This document shows positions 1 through 6,119 of a stretch of 8,707 bases of DNA, piece after piece. The stretch comes from an uncultured Rickettsiales bacterium (GTDB taxonomy: Bacteria > Pseudomonadota > Alphaproteobacteria > Rickettsiales > Deianiraeaceae): assembly GCA_946544555.1 (NCBI GenBank), contig CAMNMI010000037.1:1-8707 (forward strand), given 5' to 3'. The notes under the pieces are model-generated. The model was given only the letters and a program-made list of their open reading frames with translations. It did no database searches and had not been told where the DNA came from. Both the position numbers and the translations under genes were made by a program. Within the stretch, counting starts at the first letter, position 1, and every line of letters begins with the position of its first letter.

Positions 1-426
1 TGGCTTGTTAATATCCTTCTTTTCAACTTGTGTTGCGACTGGTTCACTATTTAAATTCGTCGTTGTTGTATTTACAGTCACTGTTTTTGTTTTTGCTTTA
101 TCCACAATCAAACCCTCCTCTATTTTCTCCTGCCGTCTGCTCTTATCACCTGACAATGCTTCTGCGTACAGCATTCGCTCATGCGCATAGTTTTCTTCAT
201 CTTTTTGTAGGTCATAAAGCCCATCCTCATATTTCAATTTCATGGCATCCAAACTCATGCCATTGTCTGTTGGAATTTCCTCTGTCAGCGTGCTATAATA
301 GTAGTCCTGCAAGTCATTTCTATGTGGTTGTATCGCATCGTAATATTCACAAAGCCCGATTTGCGTATTGGCTGTAAAAAAGAGAGCAAACAAAGCGGCC
401 ACGTGGAATATTCTAAACTTACTCAT
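1..426 (-). CDS. Secreted or envelope protein of unknown function, 3' end cut off by the window edge
   Basis: An open frame starts at the ATG at 426-424 and runs without a stop off the left edge (142 codons seen). The N-terminus MSKFRIFHVAALFALFFTAN is a typical Sec signal peptide: a basic start, then a hydrophobic core. Cleavage probably falls before or near the EYYDAI stretch. A Cys at about residue 26 (IGLC) is a poor lipobox, so lipidation is unlikely. The rest is hydrophilic, rich in Tyr, Asp, Glu and Lys, then a Thr-rich stretch around residues 116-128 (KAKTKTVTV, then TTTT). No family is recognised. A near-consensus promoter ends about 9 nt before the ATG and there is no Shine-Dalgarno sequence, which points to a leaderless mRNA. 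The signal peptide supports this start. The gene follows carD on the same strand with its own promoter. Confidence 0.75.
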   Translation of the reverse strand, partial: MSKFRIFHVAALFALFFTANTQIGLCEYYDAIQPHRNDLQDYYYSTLTEEIPTDNGMSLDAMKLKYEDGLYDLQKDEENYAHERMLYAEALSGDKSRRQEKIEEGLIVDKAKTKTVTVNTTTTNLNSEPVATQVEKKDINKP

Positions 427-435
427 CGGTGGCAA

Positions 436-463
436 ATTTTATCAAAATTTGGTGATTTGTCAA
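436..463 (-). promoter_or_regulatory. Sigma-70 type promoter of the secreted-protein gene (leaderless)
   Basis: On the minus strand there is a perfect TTGACA (463-458), a 16-nt spacer and TAAAAT (441-436). The ATG at 426 starts 9 nt after the -10 box, so the predicted transcription start lies within a few bases of the start codon. No Shine-Dalgarno sequence fits in that space. Confidence 0.6.
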
Positions 464-527
464 TTTTTAAGGTTTGTTTATGTTTATTACTTTTATTTCA
501 AATCCGACAAGGCGGAGAAAAAGTGCA

Positions 528-1175
528 TTACGCGCTCTTCCTTGCCTCATCTTCGTCATCGTCATCAGTGAGTTCGTCAAGGTCTTCGTCAGAGAAGTCA
601 TCGTCTGTTCCAGCTTCCTCAACATCAACGTCATTTTTGTGGGTTAATGCATAAGTTGCTTCAAGCACATCCAAAACCTCTTTATTGGCCTCTTCAATCG
701 TGATATTCAATGCCAAAGAATATTCATATACAAAGCGGTCAAATGCCTTGTCAAACAATACTCTTTCACCGTATGACTTGTTTGGGTCTTTCATACCAGC
801 AAACAAATCTCTCACAACTTCTGCAACCAATAAAGCACTTCCTGAGTCCAACTTTGTCTGGCATTCAACAATTCTTTTTGTCCAGATACCCTTGGCGCTT
901 TTTGCTGGTTTGCTTAAAACGCTTTCAAGGATTTTCTTGGCAACTTCCTTGCTGATTATTGTCCGCATTCCCATTTCCTTCATTTTGTCAATTGGCGTAA
1001 GGATTTTCATGTCATCCTTGTCAAAACGCATTTCACAAAATGTAATCTTTTCACCAAGATATTCTTTTGTCTCAATGTTGACAACTTTTCCGGGACCATG
1101 AGATGCGCAATACAACATCATGCCTTCCTTCAACTTCACTTTTGAACCATTCAACTTTACTTCTACGGGGGTCAT
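528..1175 (-). CDS. carD: CarD/CdnL family RNA polymerase-binding transcription factor
   Basis: A protein of about 215 aa. CarD/CdnL proteins bind the RNA polymerase beta subunit through an N-terminal Tudor-like domain and stabilise open complexes, notably at rRNA and housekeeping promoters, through a C-terminal helical domain. Residues 12-60 hold the N-terminal domain (EGMMLYCASHGPGKVVNIE, compare the family's VxYPxHGVGxI pattern), with the usual following GMR at about 69-71. Residues 98-165 hold the helical domain, including the conserved Trp (GIWTKR) and AEVVRDL and GERVLFDKA segments. After it comes an Asp/Glu-rich tail of about 30 residues that usual CarD proteins of 160-170 aa lack. The frame is open from a GTG at 1193, but the -10 box overlaps that region, so the ATG at 1175 (MTPVEV) is the better start and makes the mRNA leaderless. 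The family call is secure. Confidence 0.92.
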   Translation of the reverse strand: MTPVEVKLNGSKVKLKEGMMLYCASHGPGKVVNIETKEYLGEKITFCEMRFDKDDMKILTPIDKMKEMGMRTIISKEVAKKILESVLSKPAKSAKGIWTKRIVECQTKLDSGSALLVAEVVRDLFAGMKDPNKSYGERVLFDKAFDRFVYEYSLALNITIEEANKEVLDVLEATYALTHKNDVDVEEAGTDDDFSDEDLDELTDDDDEDEARKSA

Positions 1176-1183
1176 AGGTCCAC

Positions 1184-1211
1184 ATAATACCACATTTTTT
1201 TAATTTGTCAA
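1184..1211 (-). promoter_or_regulatory. Sigma-70 type promoter of carD, decides the start codon
   Basis: Minus strand: perfect TTGACA (1211-1206), 16-nt spacer, TATTAT (1189-1184). The ATG at 1175 begins 8 nt after the -10 box. The upstream GTG at 1193 lies in the spacer and would not be transcribed. The layout matches the promoter at 436-463: same -35, same spacer, same distance to the ATG. Confidence 0.65.
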
Positions 1212-1317
1212 TAGGCAGGTTTGGGTGCTAAAATAGCTGGACAGATTGAAATAAATTTTTTTTGCTTTTTTAATTGTTTTATTATTTTTCTCTGCACGAT
1301 ACGCCATCAACAACAAT

Positions 1318-2256
1318 CTATTTTTTTATAATATCCTGTACCATTTCCATCAAAGTTTGTTTATTTTTCTTTGCAGGCGTATTTCGTTTTTTCAAACCAA
1401 GAAATTCGTTTTTCTTTTTCTTGCCAACTTCACTTTTTTCATCAAAAATTTTCATTTTATTATCTTTGTCAAAATGGTAATACTCACGATGATTTAATGC
1501 CCTGCTTAGTTTGACGAATGTTGGAAACAAAATAAATGTCGCAATATCATTCGTTACATCTCTTACAATTGGATCATCAATTTTAAGCTTTAAATCTTTG
1601 GCTGTGATTTTTGCAACAAAATTTGCCATTTTGTGAAATTCTTCATTATTTCCAAGCATGACATGAAGCAATTCCTCCATACTGCCATCATAGCGCCTCA
1701 TACCATCGCTAATTTCATTTAATCCATAATTTACTGAAGGAGCAACCAATCTGAAAGCTCTATCTTTACAAGTAGCAATTACAACTCTATCAAGCACACC
1801 ATCAAGTTCCCTTTTTATGTCATCAAATAGGTCAAAAAACTTTCCATTTTTGTAATACATTCTTGAACCATTGCAAACATCATGATTAATATACAGTTTC
1901 ACGTCTTTGTGCTTTTGCAAGAACTCTTTGAGTGATTTTAGATATGCTTTTACACTGTCTATGTATTCCGGGGTTTCAACCAAAAGTAATCGTTCTTTTG
2001 AACCTGGTATTTGTGCATATGAACCATGGCATAATATTTGCAACTTGATAACTTTTAAATCATTTGCTTTTTTTTCAAGTTCATTAAAAAATTCCAGATT
2101 TTTCTTTATATTTTTGTGATTCTTTTCATCAACAACCTGACTTATTGCATATCTATTCCTGTAATCATCAGGATAATAAATATTGGTTTCCGTATCTTCC
2201 ATATCTTTCAAAGCAATAAACGCTACATCTGGAAATGGCTGATCGTTGGTGCCCAT
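1318..2256 (-). CDS. Unrecognised 312-aa protein, possible clan CD (caspase-like) cysteine peptidase
   Basis: Not recognised as a named family. Two segments resemble the catalytic dyad of clan CD peptidases (caspases, clostripain, toxin C80 domains). One is a hydrophobic strand ending in His-Gly, VIKLQILCHGS (His77). The other is a strand ending in Cys followed by a small residue, VKLYINHDVCNGSR (Cys128). The spacing of 51 residues, with a helix between them (about 97-116), suits that fold. A third hydrophobic strand follows (DRVVIATC, about 156-163). There is no signal peptide or membrane segment, so it is probably cytosolic or exported by another route. The C-terminal 35 residues are Lys-rich (KKKK near 279-282), possibly nucleic-acid binding. 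It stands alone between carD and the ftsA promoter region. The ATG at 2256 is preceded by a weak promoter and no clear Shine-Dalgarno sequence. The coding call is strong; the peptidase idea rests on a visual motif match and could be chance. Confidence 0.8.
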   Translation of the reverse strand: MGTNDQPFPDVAFIALKDMEDTETNIYYPDDYRNRYAISQVVDEKNHKNIKKNLEFFNELEKKANDLKVIKLQILCHGSYAQIPGSKERLLLVETPEYIDSVKAYLKSLKEFLQKHKDVKLYINHDVCNGSRMYYKNGKFFDLFDDIKRELDGVLDRVVIATCKDRAFRLVAPSVNYGLNEISDGMRRYDGSMEELLHVMLGNNEEFHKMANFVAKITAKDLKLKIDDPIVRDVTNDIATFILFPTFVKLSRALNHREYYHFDKDNKMKIFDEKSEVGKKKKNEFLGLKKRNTPAKKNKQTLMEMVQDIIKK

Positions 2257-2268
2257 ATTACTAATAGT

Positions 2269-2296
2269 ACTATAAATATTATTTTTTTACAAGCAA
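2269..2296 (-). promoter_or_regulatory. Weak candidate promoter of the possible peptidase gene
   Basis: Minus strand TTGCTT (2296-2291), 16-nt spacer, TATAGT (2274-2269). The -35 matches consensus only in TTG. The ATG at 2256 starts 12 nt after the -10 box, giving a leader of about 5 nt. The repeated 16-nt spacer and very short leader resemble the two promoters to its left. Confidence 0.35.
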
Positions 2297-2318
2297 AAAA
2301 TGATTTTGAGAAGTGAAT

Positions 2319-2395
2319 GTTGCGCCAGGGGCGGAGCGAGTTTGGTCGCCGAGCAGTGCCGAGCGTAAGCGAAGGTTGGTAGAGTGAGGAGGTAA
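2319..2395. repeat. Decayed copy of a GC-rich dispersed repeat
   Basis: A GC-rich island in AT-rich DNA. Its left part (from GTTGCGC at 2319, through CGGAGCG and GTTTGG, to CGCCGAGC at about 2353) aligns closely with 7031-7064. Its right part keeps GAGCGTAAGCG but has lost the complementary arm that makes the other copy palindromic. It fills the middle of the 216-nt gap between the divergent peptidase-like gene and ftsA. The rest of that gap shows no gene and no convincing ftsA promoter. Confidence 0.65.
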
Positions 2396-2472
2396 AAAAA
2401 ACAGCGATGGTGTGGCAGTGGATAGTGTGACAGAAAAGTTAATCAAAATACCTTGCATTTTACAAACCACTC

Positions 2473-3720
2473 TTGAAGATAGAACATAACACTGTGAAAC
2501 GTAAGATTTTAAGCTTTGTTGACTTTGGGCTTGAACACATAACGCTGCTTGTTTGCGCAGTTGAAAACAAGAGTATTATTGATATTCCATTTCTTGAAAA
2601 GGTGCCAATAGAACAGCCAATTCAGCGGCCACAAAGCTCACTCGCGCAGCTGGAAAACTTTGAAATCATGATGCGATTGATTGATATTGCGGAGAGAAAA
2701 CTTAACATTAACATTTCGGAGATAATTTTTGTCATCAAGGACAAGTCGTTGCGGCATTTTGCTTACAAAAAAAAGCTATTTTTCAAGCGTCCACAAAAGG
2801 TGTCCTACATGAACGAAGAGAAGCTTTCAATGCAAGTTTTTAAGGACTTTTACAAAAAATATGGTTGTGAATATAGTATTGTGGACTTCATTTGTCATAG
2901 TTTTACAATTGACGGACAAACGGTTGTGAAAAATCCATACAAGCTAAAATGTGAGCAAGTTGAGATGTTTGCCAGCATTATTGCGGTCAGAAAAATCTTC
3001 TCAAAGATGTTTTGTTCATACATGGAAAAGTATAAAATTCACACAAAACACTACATTTCATCGTGTGTTGGAGTAGTAAATTTGATAAAGGAGTGCTTAA
3101 AAAAAGGTATTACGCTGGTGGTAGATATTGGCTCGTGCAGTGCTGAATATTGCCTGCTCCACAAGGATGTGATAATTGACATGGGGCTTGTAAACATTGG
3201 CGGCTTTGACATGACACGCGACATCGCTAATGTTTTGAAAATACATATCCAAGATGCAGAAAAATTGAAGTTGGCAGACAATGAAATATGTGAAAAAGGA
3301 GAAATAAAAAACTCTGAATGTTTTGATATTCGGAGAGTTTTTCAGGCCAGAGAGATCGCAGACGCACGTTTGAGTGAGCTATTTGACTGCATTGACAAGG
3401 ACATCAAGAAAAAATACAAAAAAATATCATTCAACAGAGTTTTGCTCTGTGGTGGCGTTGCGAGATATAAAAATACAGTGCAGATTGCAAAAAATAAATT
3501 CAACTGTGAAATCGGTATTATTGATAGCGAATACATAAAAGCCAGTGCGATCGTCCGTAAAAAAGTGCCTGTCTACTTTGCAAAAGAGGAGAACATTCAA
3601 ATCATTGGTGCGCTGTCTTTTTACATTGATAATTTCAATAAATATGCCAATGCAAAGCGTGGTTTTATCTTCAAAATGCCATCAAGAATTATCTGCTTTT
3701 TGCGCGATTTACTTTATTAA
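2473..3720 (+). CDS. ftsA: Cell division protein FtsA (divergent)
   Basis: FtsA is the actin-like protein that tethers FtsZ filaments to the inner membrane and recruits later divisome proteins. The 415-aa length is normal for the family. Residues 15-19 (FVDFG) sit at the first phosphate loop. Residues 83-165 fit the FtsA-specific 1C domain. The second phosphate region is VVDIGSCSAEY (216-226), followed by NIGGFDMTRDIA (241-252) and a DAEKLK segment (261-266). The adenosine motif is VLLCGGVARYKN (323-334). The last 19 residues (397-415) form a basic, hydrophobic amphipathic helix like the FtsA membrane anchor. Both phosphate loops deviate: DIGSCS replaces the usual DIGGGT/S. The frame opens at a TTG (2473); a GTG at 2494 (MKRKILSF) is an equally good start, and neither has a Shine-Dalgarno sequence. 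The 3' end overlaps the convergent membrane-protein gene by 12 nt. ftsZ and ftsQ are not adjacent in this window. Confidence 0.88.
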   Translation: MKIEHNTVKRKILSFVDFGLEHITLLVCAVENKSIIDIPFLEKVPIEQPIQRPQSSLAQLENFEIMMRLIDIAERKLNINISEIIFVIKDKSLRHFAYKKKLFFKRPQKVSYMNEEKLSMQVFKDFYKKYGCEYSIVDFICHSFTIDGQTVVKNPYKLKCEQVEMFASIIAVRKIFSKMFCSYMEKYKIHTKHYISSCVGVVNLIKECLKKGITLVVDIGSCSAEYCLLHKDVIIDMGLVNIGGFDMTRDIANVLKIHIQDAEKLKLADNEICEKGEIKNSECFDIRRVFQAREIADARLSELFDCIDKDIKKKYKKISFNRVLLCGGVARYKNTVQIAKNKFNCEIGIIDSEYIKASAIVRKKVPVYFAKEENIQIIGALSFYIDNFNKYANAKRGFIFKMPSRIICFLRDLLY

Positions 3721-4065
3721 TAAAATCACTACAAGCATAAATGCAATCAGTGGAAAAATAAAGATTATCTTCTCAAGCACTGGAGAAAAATATCGTCTAT
3801 TGAGTGACATATGTCTAAAAAAACTGTTTATATCCAAGTGCATGATAAACAGTGCTAAAGATGCCAAAAAGCACATATAGCCAAGCAATCTACTTTGTAG
3901 GCCAGTAAAACGGTTGACGAACAAACATGCAATGCTTGCCAAAAACAGAATTTTTACAAATATACTTGAAGTTTTAACCAAAATCCAGTCAACTTTCACA
4001 AAGCATACAAACCTTGCAAATATCGGTTTCAAAAACTCTTTTGTGAACTTTTCCTCTTCGTTCAT
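3709..4065 (-). CDS. Small integral membrane protein of unknown function, translationally coupled to lpxC
   Basis: An 118-aa protein with a charged N-terminus (MNEEEKFTKEF) and about three membrane segments (roughly residues 34-50, 58-77 and 97-117), ending right after the last one (VVILLIK). No family is recognised. Its ATG overlaps the lpxC stop in an ATGA (4065-4062), so it is almost certainly translated by coupling and belongs to the lpxC operon. Its 3' end overlaps the end of convergent ftsA by 12 nt. The tight coupling suggests a role linked to the envelope, but nothing in the sequence shows what it does. Confidence 0.72.
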   Translation of the reverse strand: MNEEEKFTKEFLKPIFARFVCFVKVDWILVKTSSIFVKILFLASIACLFVNRFTGLQSRLLGYMCFLASLALFIMHLDINSFFRHMSLNRRYFSPVLEKIIFIFPLIAFMLVVILLIK

Positions 4066-4892
4066 TTTGTCAAATCAAATATCTTATCTATCATCATTCT
4101 ATTTAGTGCGTGCCCTGATTTATAGCAGTCAAACTCGCCATGTATAAATTTACCTGTTGTCATCAAATCGCCAATTACATCAAGGATTTTGTGGCGTACT
4201 GGCTCGTTCGGAAAGCGTAAATAGTTATCAATCGTTTTCACACCGTTATCACCAAAAATCACCATATCAACGTTGCTGAAATGCTTCTTGATTGACTTAT
4301 GAATAGCAACTTGCTCTTCGGTGCAAAATGTCCGTGCTGGTGCAATTTCAGTGAAGTAATTCTGCTTCGTTTCATCAAATGTAAATACCTGTTTGCCAAT
4401 CGTTTTTTCTTCAAATTCAAGCTCAAAATTGATGCGTAAATGGTCGCACGGACGCGCAGTTATGCTTCCAAAACCGTTTTCAACTTTGATTTCATGCGGG
4501 ATATTATAAACACAGTCATCATCGCCAATATCAACTATGCCAGCCGAGCGCAACAATCTTATCCAGTAGTTTGCACTGCCTTCAAACATTGGTACCTCTT
4601 CACCGTCAACATCTATTTCCAAATCGGTGATTTTCAGTGCCCATACCGCCGACATAAGATGCTCTATCATCAGCAATTTTACCTCGCCGTTTGACATTGT
4701 GGTATTCAAATGCGCGGCATCAAAAGTGCTCTCACGGCCAACTTTGATAATCGGATTGCAAATGCCAATATCCGTTCGGCACACAAAAATGCCACTGTCC
4801 GCTTCAGCTGGCTTCAATGTGACAGTTAAATATTTTCCAGTATATTGTCCGATGCCAGTATAGCTCACCGCGTTTGCAATCGTTTTTCGCAT
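4062..4892 (-). CDS. lpxC: UDP-3-O-acyl-N-acetylglucosamine deacetylase LpxC
   Basis: LpxC is the zinc-dependent deacetylase that makes the committed step of lipid A synthesis, at the cytoplasmic side of the inner membrane. At 276 aa it is slightly short (usually about 285-305). Catalytic motifs are intact: MIEHLMSA with Glu77 and zinc ligand His78; the APARTF loop (184-189); HKILDVIGDL with zinc ligands His234 and Asp238; and KSGHALN with His261. The VPMFEGSA segment (100-107) fits the substrate-binding IPMxDGSA pattern. The N-terminal GVGLHSG motif reads GIGQYTG, so that usual His is Tyr. The gene starts 2 nt after the upstream stop codon and overlaps the next gene by 4 nt, so it is the middle gene of a three-gene operon. 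Its presence implies an LPS- or lipid A-bearing outer membrane. Confidence 0.96.
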   Translation of the reverse strand: MRKTIANAVSYTGIGQYTGKYLTVTLKPAEADSGIFVCRTDIGICNPIIKVGRESTFDAAHLNTTMSNGEVKLLMIEHLMSAVWALKITDLEIDVDGEEVPMFEGSANYWIRLLRSAGIVDIGDDDCVYNIPHEIKVENGFGSITARPCDHLRINFELEFEEKTIGKQVFTFDETKQNYFTEIAPARTFCTEEQVAIHKSIKKHFSNVDMVIFGDNGVKTIDNYLRFPNEPVRHKILDVIGDLMTTGKFIHGEFDCYKSGHALNRMMIDKIFDLTK

Positions 4893-4894
4893 AA

Positions 4895-5701
4895 CTAAAT
4901 CTTTTTTATCCTGTTGCCAAAGTTGTAGCCGTCTATCTCCACCATTTCCTGCTCGGCCTCACTAAAATTGCTGATAAGTTCCAACTTTTCTGACAGCGTT
5001 TGCTCTTGTATGTAGTCCTTCCATTGAGCCAGAACCTCACTAAATATCACATCTTTTGAGAAAATTGTTGTCTCAATGCGGTCGGAAATGAACAGTCCAT
5101 TATCTTTTCTTGCCTGTTGAACCATTCGCACAACATCGCGCGAGAGCCCTTCCAGCAGCAGTTCGTGCGTGATTTTTGTGTCAATCATGACAAGCACATT
5201 GTGGAGCGCGCACTGCATGGCCTTTGAGCCGTCTTTTGGCTTGTATTCTACCTTGAAAAGCACCTTGTCAACCTCCGCGCCAGCAATAATAAGATTGCCA
5301 TTTTCACCGATTTTCCACTCGCCATTTTTCTGTGCTGCAAGAATATTTTTCAGGTTTGAGCCGAATATTTTCCCGCACTCGCGCATGTTTAGCACTACCT
5401 CGCAGTTTGCAATTTCGTCAATATTTCCGCTGAAAATTTCAACCTCTTTCACATTAATTTCCTGCTTTATCATCTGCAAAAACTCGCCGCTCAACTCGCG
5501 CGCAAGCTCTAAATCAGTGCTGCCACTGCACAAAGTCATCTTGGAAATCGGCATGCGCACGCGGATATTTGCGTCTTTTCTCAACGACAGCGCGCTGTTG
5601 CAAATGTCCCGCACCAAGTCCATTTTAGCCACTACATCGCGGTCTACGACAATATTTTTTAAGTCAGGAAAACTCTGCAAATGAACACTCAAGCTACTCA
5701 T
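4895..5701 (-). CDS. Stand-alone C-terminal (anticodon-binding side) domain of isoleucyl-tRNA synthetase
   Basis: This 268-aa protein matches only the C-terminal quarter of a roughly 1000-residue isoleucyl-tRNA synthetase of the eukaryote-like type (IleS2). Recognisable pieces in order are the SVHLQSFPD junction (5-13), ALSLRKDANIRVRMPISKM (37-55; family pattern RxxxxIKVRQPLS), EINVKEVE (81-88), and MIDTKITHELLLEGLSRDVV (172-191) leading into QQARKDNGLFISDRI (195-209; family pattern ELxxEGxARDxxRxxQxxRKxxGLxVxDRI). The catalytic Rossmann domain, HIGH and KMSKS motifs and editing domain are absent, and no synthetase-like sequence lies upstream. Yet the frame is intact over its whole length, has a plausible promoter and a good Shine-Dalgarno sequence (AAGGAA at 5716-5711, 9 nt before the ATG), and leads the lpxC operon. 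It is either half of a split synthetase, a domain with another job, or a recent 5'-truncated duplicate. The family call is strong, the function open. Confidence 0.82.
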   Translation of the reverse strand: MSSLSVHLQSFPDLKNIVVDRDVVAKMDLVRDICNSALSLRKDANIRVRMPISKMTLCSGSTDLELARELSGEFLQMIKQEINVKEVEIFSGNIDEIANCEVVLNMRECGKIFGSNLKNILAAQKNGEWKIGENGNLIIAGAEVDKVLFKVEYKPKDGSKAMQCALHNVLVMIDTKITHELLLEGLSRDVVRMVQQARKDNGLFISDRIETTIFSKDVIFSEVLAQWKDYIQEQTLSEKLELISNFSEAEQEMVEIDGYNFGNRIKKI

Positions 5702-5728
5702 TTCAACCCATTCCTTAACACTTCAAAG

Positions 5729-5757
5729 TTTATAATTTGCAAGTGAAAAATCGTCCA
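5729..5757 (-). promoter_or_regulatory. Candidate promoter of the ileS-domain/lpxC operon
   Basis: Minus strand TGGACG (5757-5752, four of six to consensus), 17-nt spacer, TATAAA (5734-5729). A start near 5722 would leave a leader of about 20 nt holding the AAGGAA Shine-Dalgarno sequence. Unlike carD, this operon therefore has a normal leader. Confidence 0.45.
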
Positions 5758-5830
5758 CCAACAATCTATTACCAGTGAGCGACCCGTTTTTTATTTACTT
5801 ATTAGAGACTTTTTTAGAAATATAATAAAG

Positions 5831-5879
5831 TTATATTATCATTTCATTTTACATTTTCTATTATTTTAATGATATTGCA
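5831..5879 (-). pseudogene. Relic of the 3' end of a second pilin-like gene
   Basis: These 49 nt match 7205-7253, the end of the prepilin-like gene, at 42 of 49 positions in the same orientation. Read on the minus strand the relic ends CNIIKIIENVK-stop (TGA at 5846-5844), against CNIIKVMEDVK-stop in the intact gene. Weaker similarity continues into the 3' flank (TTTTTTAGAAA at about 5811-5821 and at about 7179-7189). Upstream of the Cys the match ends and a stop appears three codons away. All seven differences are transitions with A or T in the relic where the intact copy has C or G, as expected of a decaying copy under AT-biased mutation. Confidence 0.7.
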
Positions 5880-5893
5880 ACGCAGAAATCATC

Positions 5894-6055
5894 ATGGTGG
5901 AAGCATTTTTTTGGTTATGTAATTTGGCATACAAACAATGTTATGCAGAAGAATTTGCAATTAACCCTTATGAAAGATCAATATTTTATGCTTACGCGAA
6001 CGCGGAGGTGTATTATAAAAAAAATTATGGAAGAGTAGGTAGTATTGACAAATAA
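5894..6055 (+). CDS. Doubtful 53-codon ORF
   Basis: An ATG-to-TAA frame (MVEAFFWLCNLAYKQ...GRVGSIDK) in the otherwise gene-free stretch 5702-6119. It has no Shine-Dalgarno sequence, no recognised family, and its end overlaps the candidate promoter of the next gene. It may be a remnant of a longer gene or chance. I list it because nothing else explains 5885-6044. Confidence 0.2.
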   Translation: MVEAFFWLCNLAYKQCYAEEFAINPYERSIFYAYANAEVYYKKNYGRVGSIDK

Positions 6056-6072
6056 AATTCCCTTCTCATAAA
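6045..6072 (+). promoter_or_regulatory. Candidate promoter of the beta-barrel protein gene
   Basis: Perfect TTGACA (6045-6050), 16-nt spacer, CATAAA (6067-6072, four of six to consensus). Transcription would begin near 6079, leaving a leader of about 40 nt that contains GGGAGG (6111-6116). Confidence 0.45.
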
Positions 6073-6119
6073 CATCTGCAATAAATTTTAGGATTATCAC
6101 ACACAAATCAGGGAGGATA

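Noticed and set aside
495..520. Short TCCG/CGGA stem after carD as a terminator
   Set aside because: Only four stem pairs and no real T-run follow.
685..1101. 138-aa plus-strand frame opposite carD
   Set aside because: Antisense shadow of a securely identified gene with no start signals.
1173..1193. GTG at 1193 as the carD start (221 aa)
   Set aside because: It lies in the promoter spacer, and the ATG at 1175 fits the predicted transcription start and the family N-terminus.
5169..5684. 171-aa plus-strand frame opposite the IleS domain
   Set aside because: Antisense shadow; the minus-strand frame has clear synthetase motifs.
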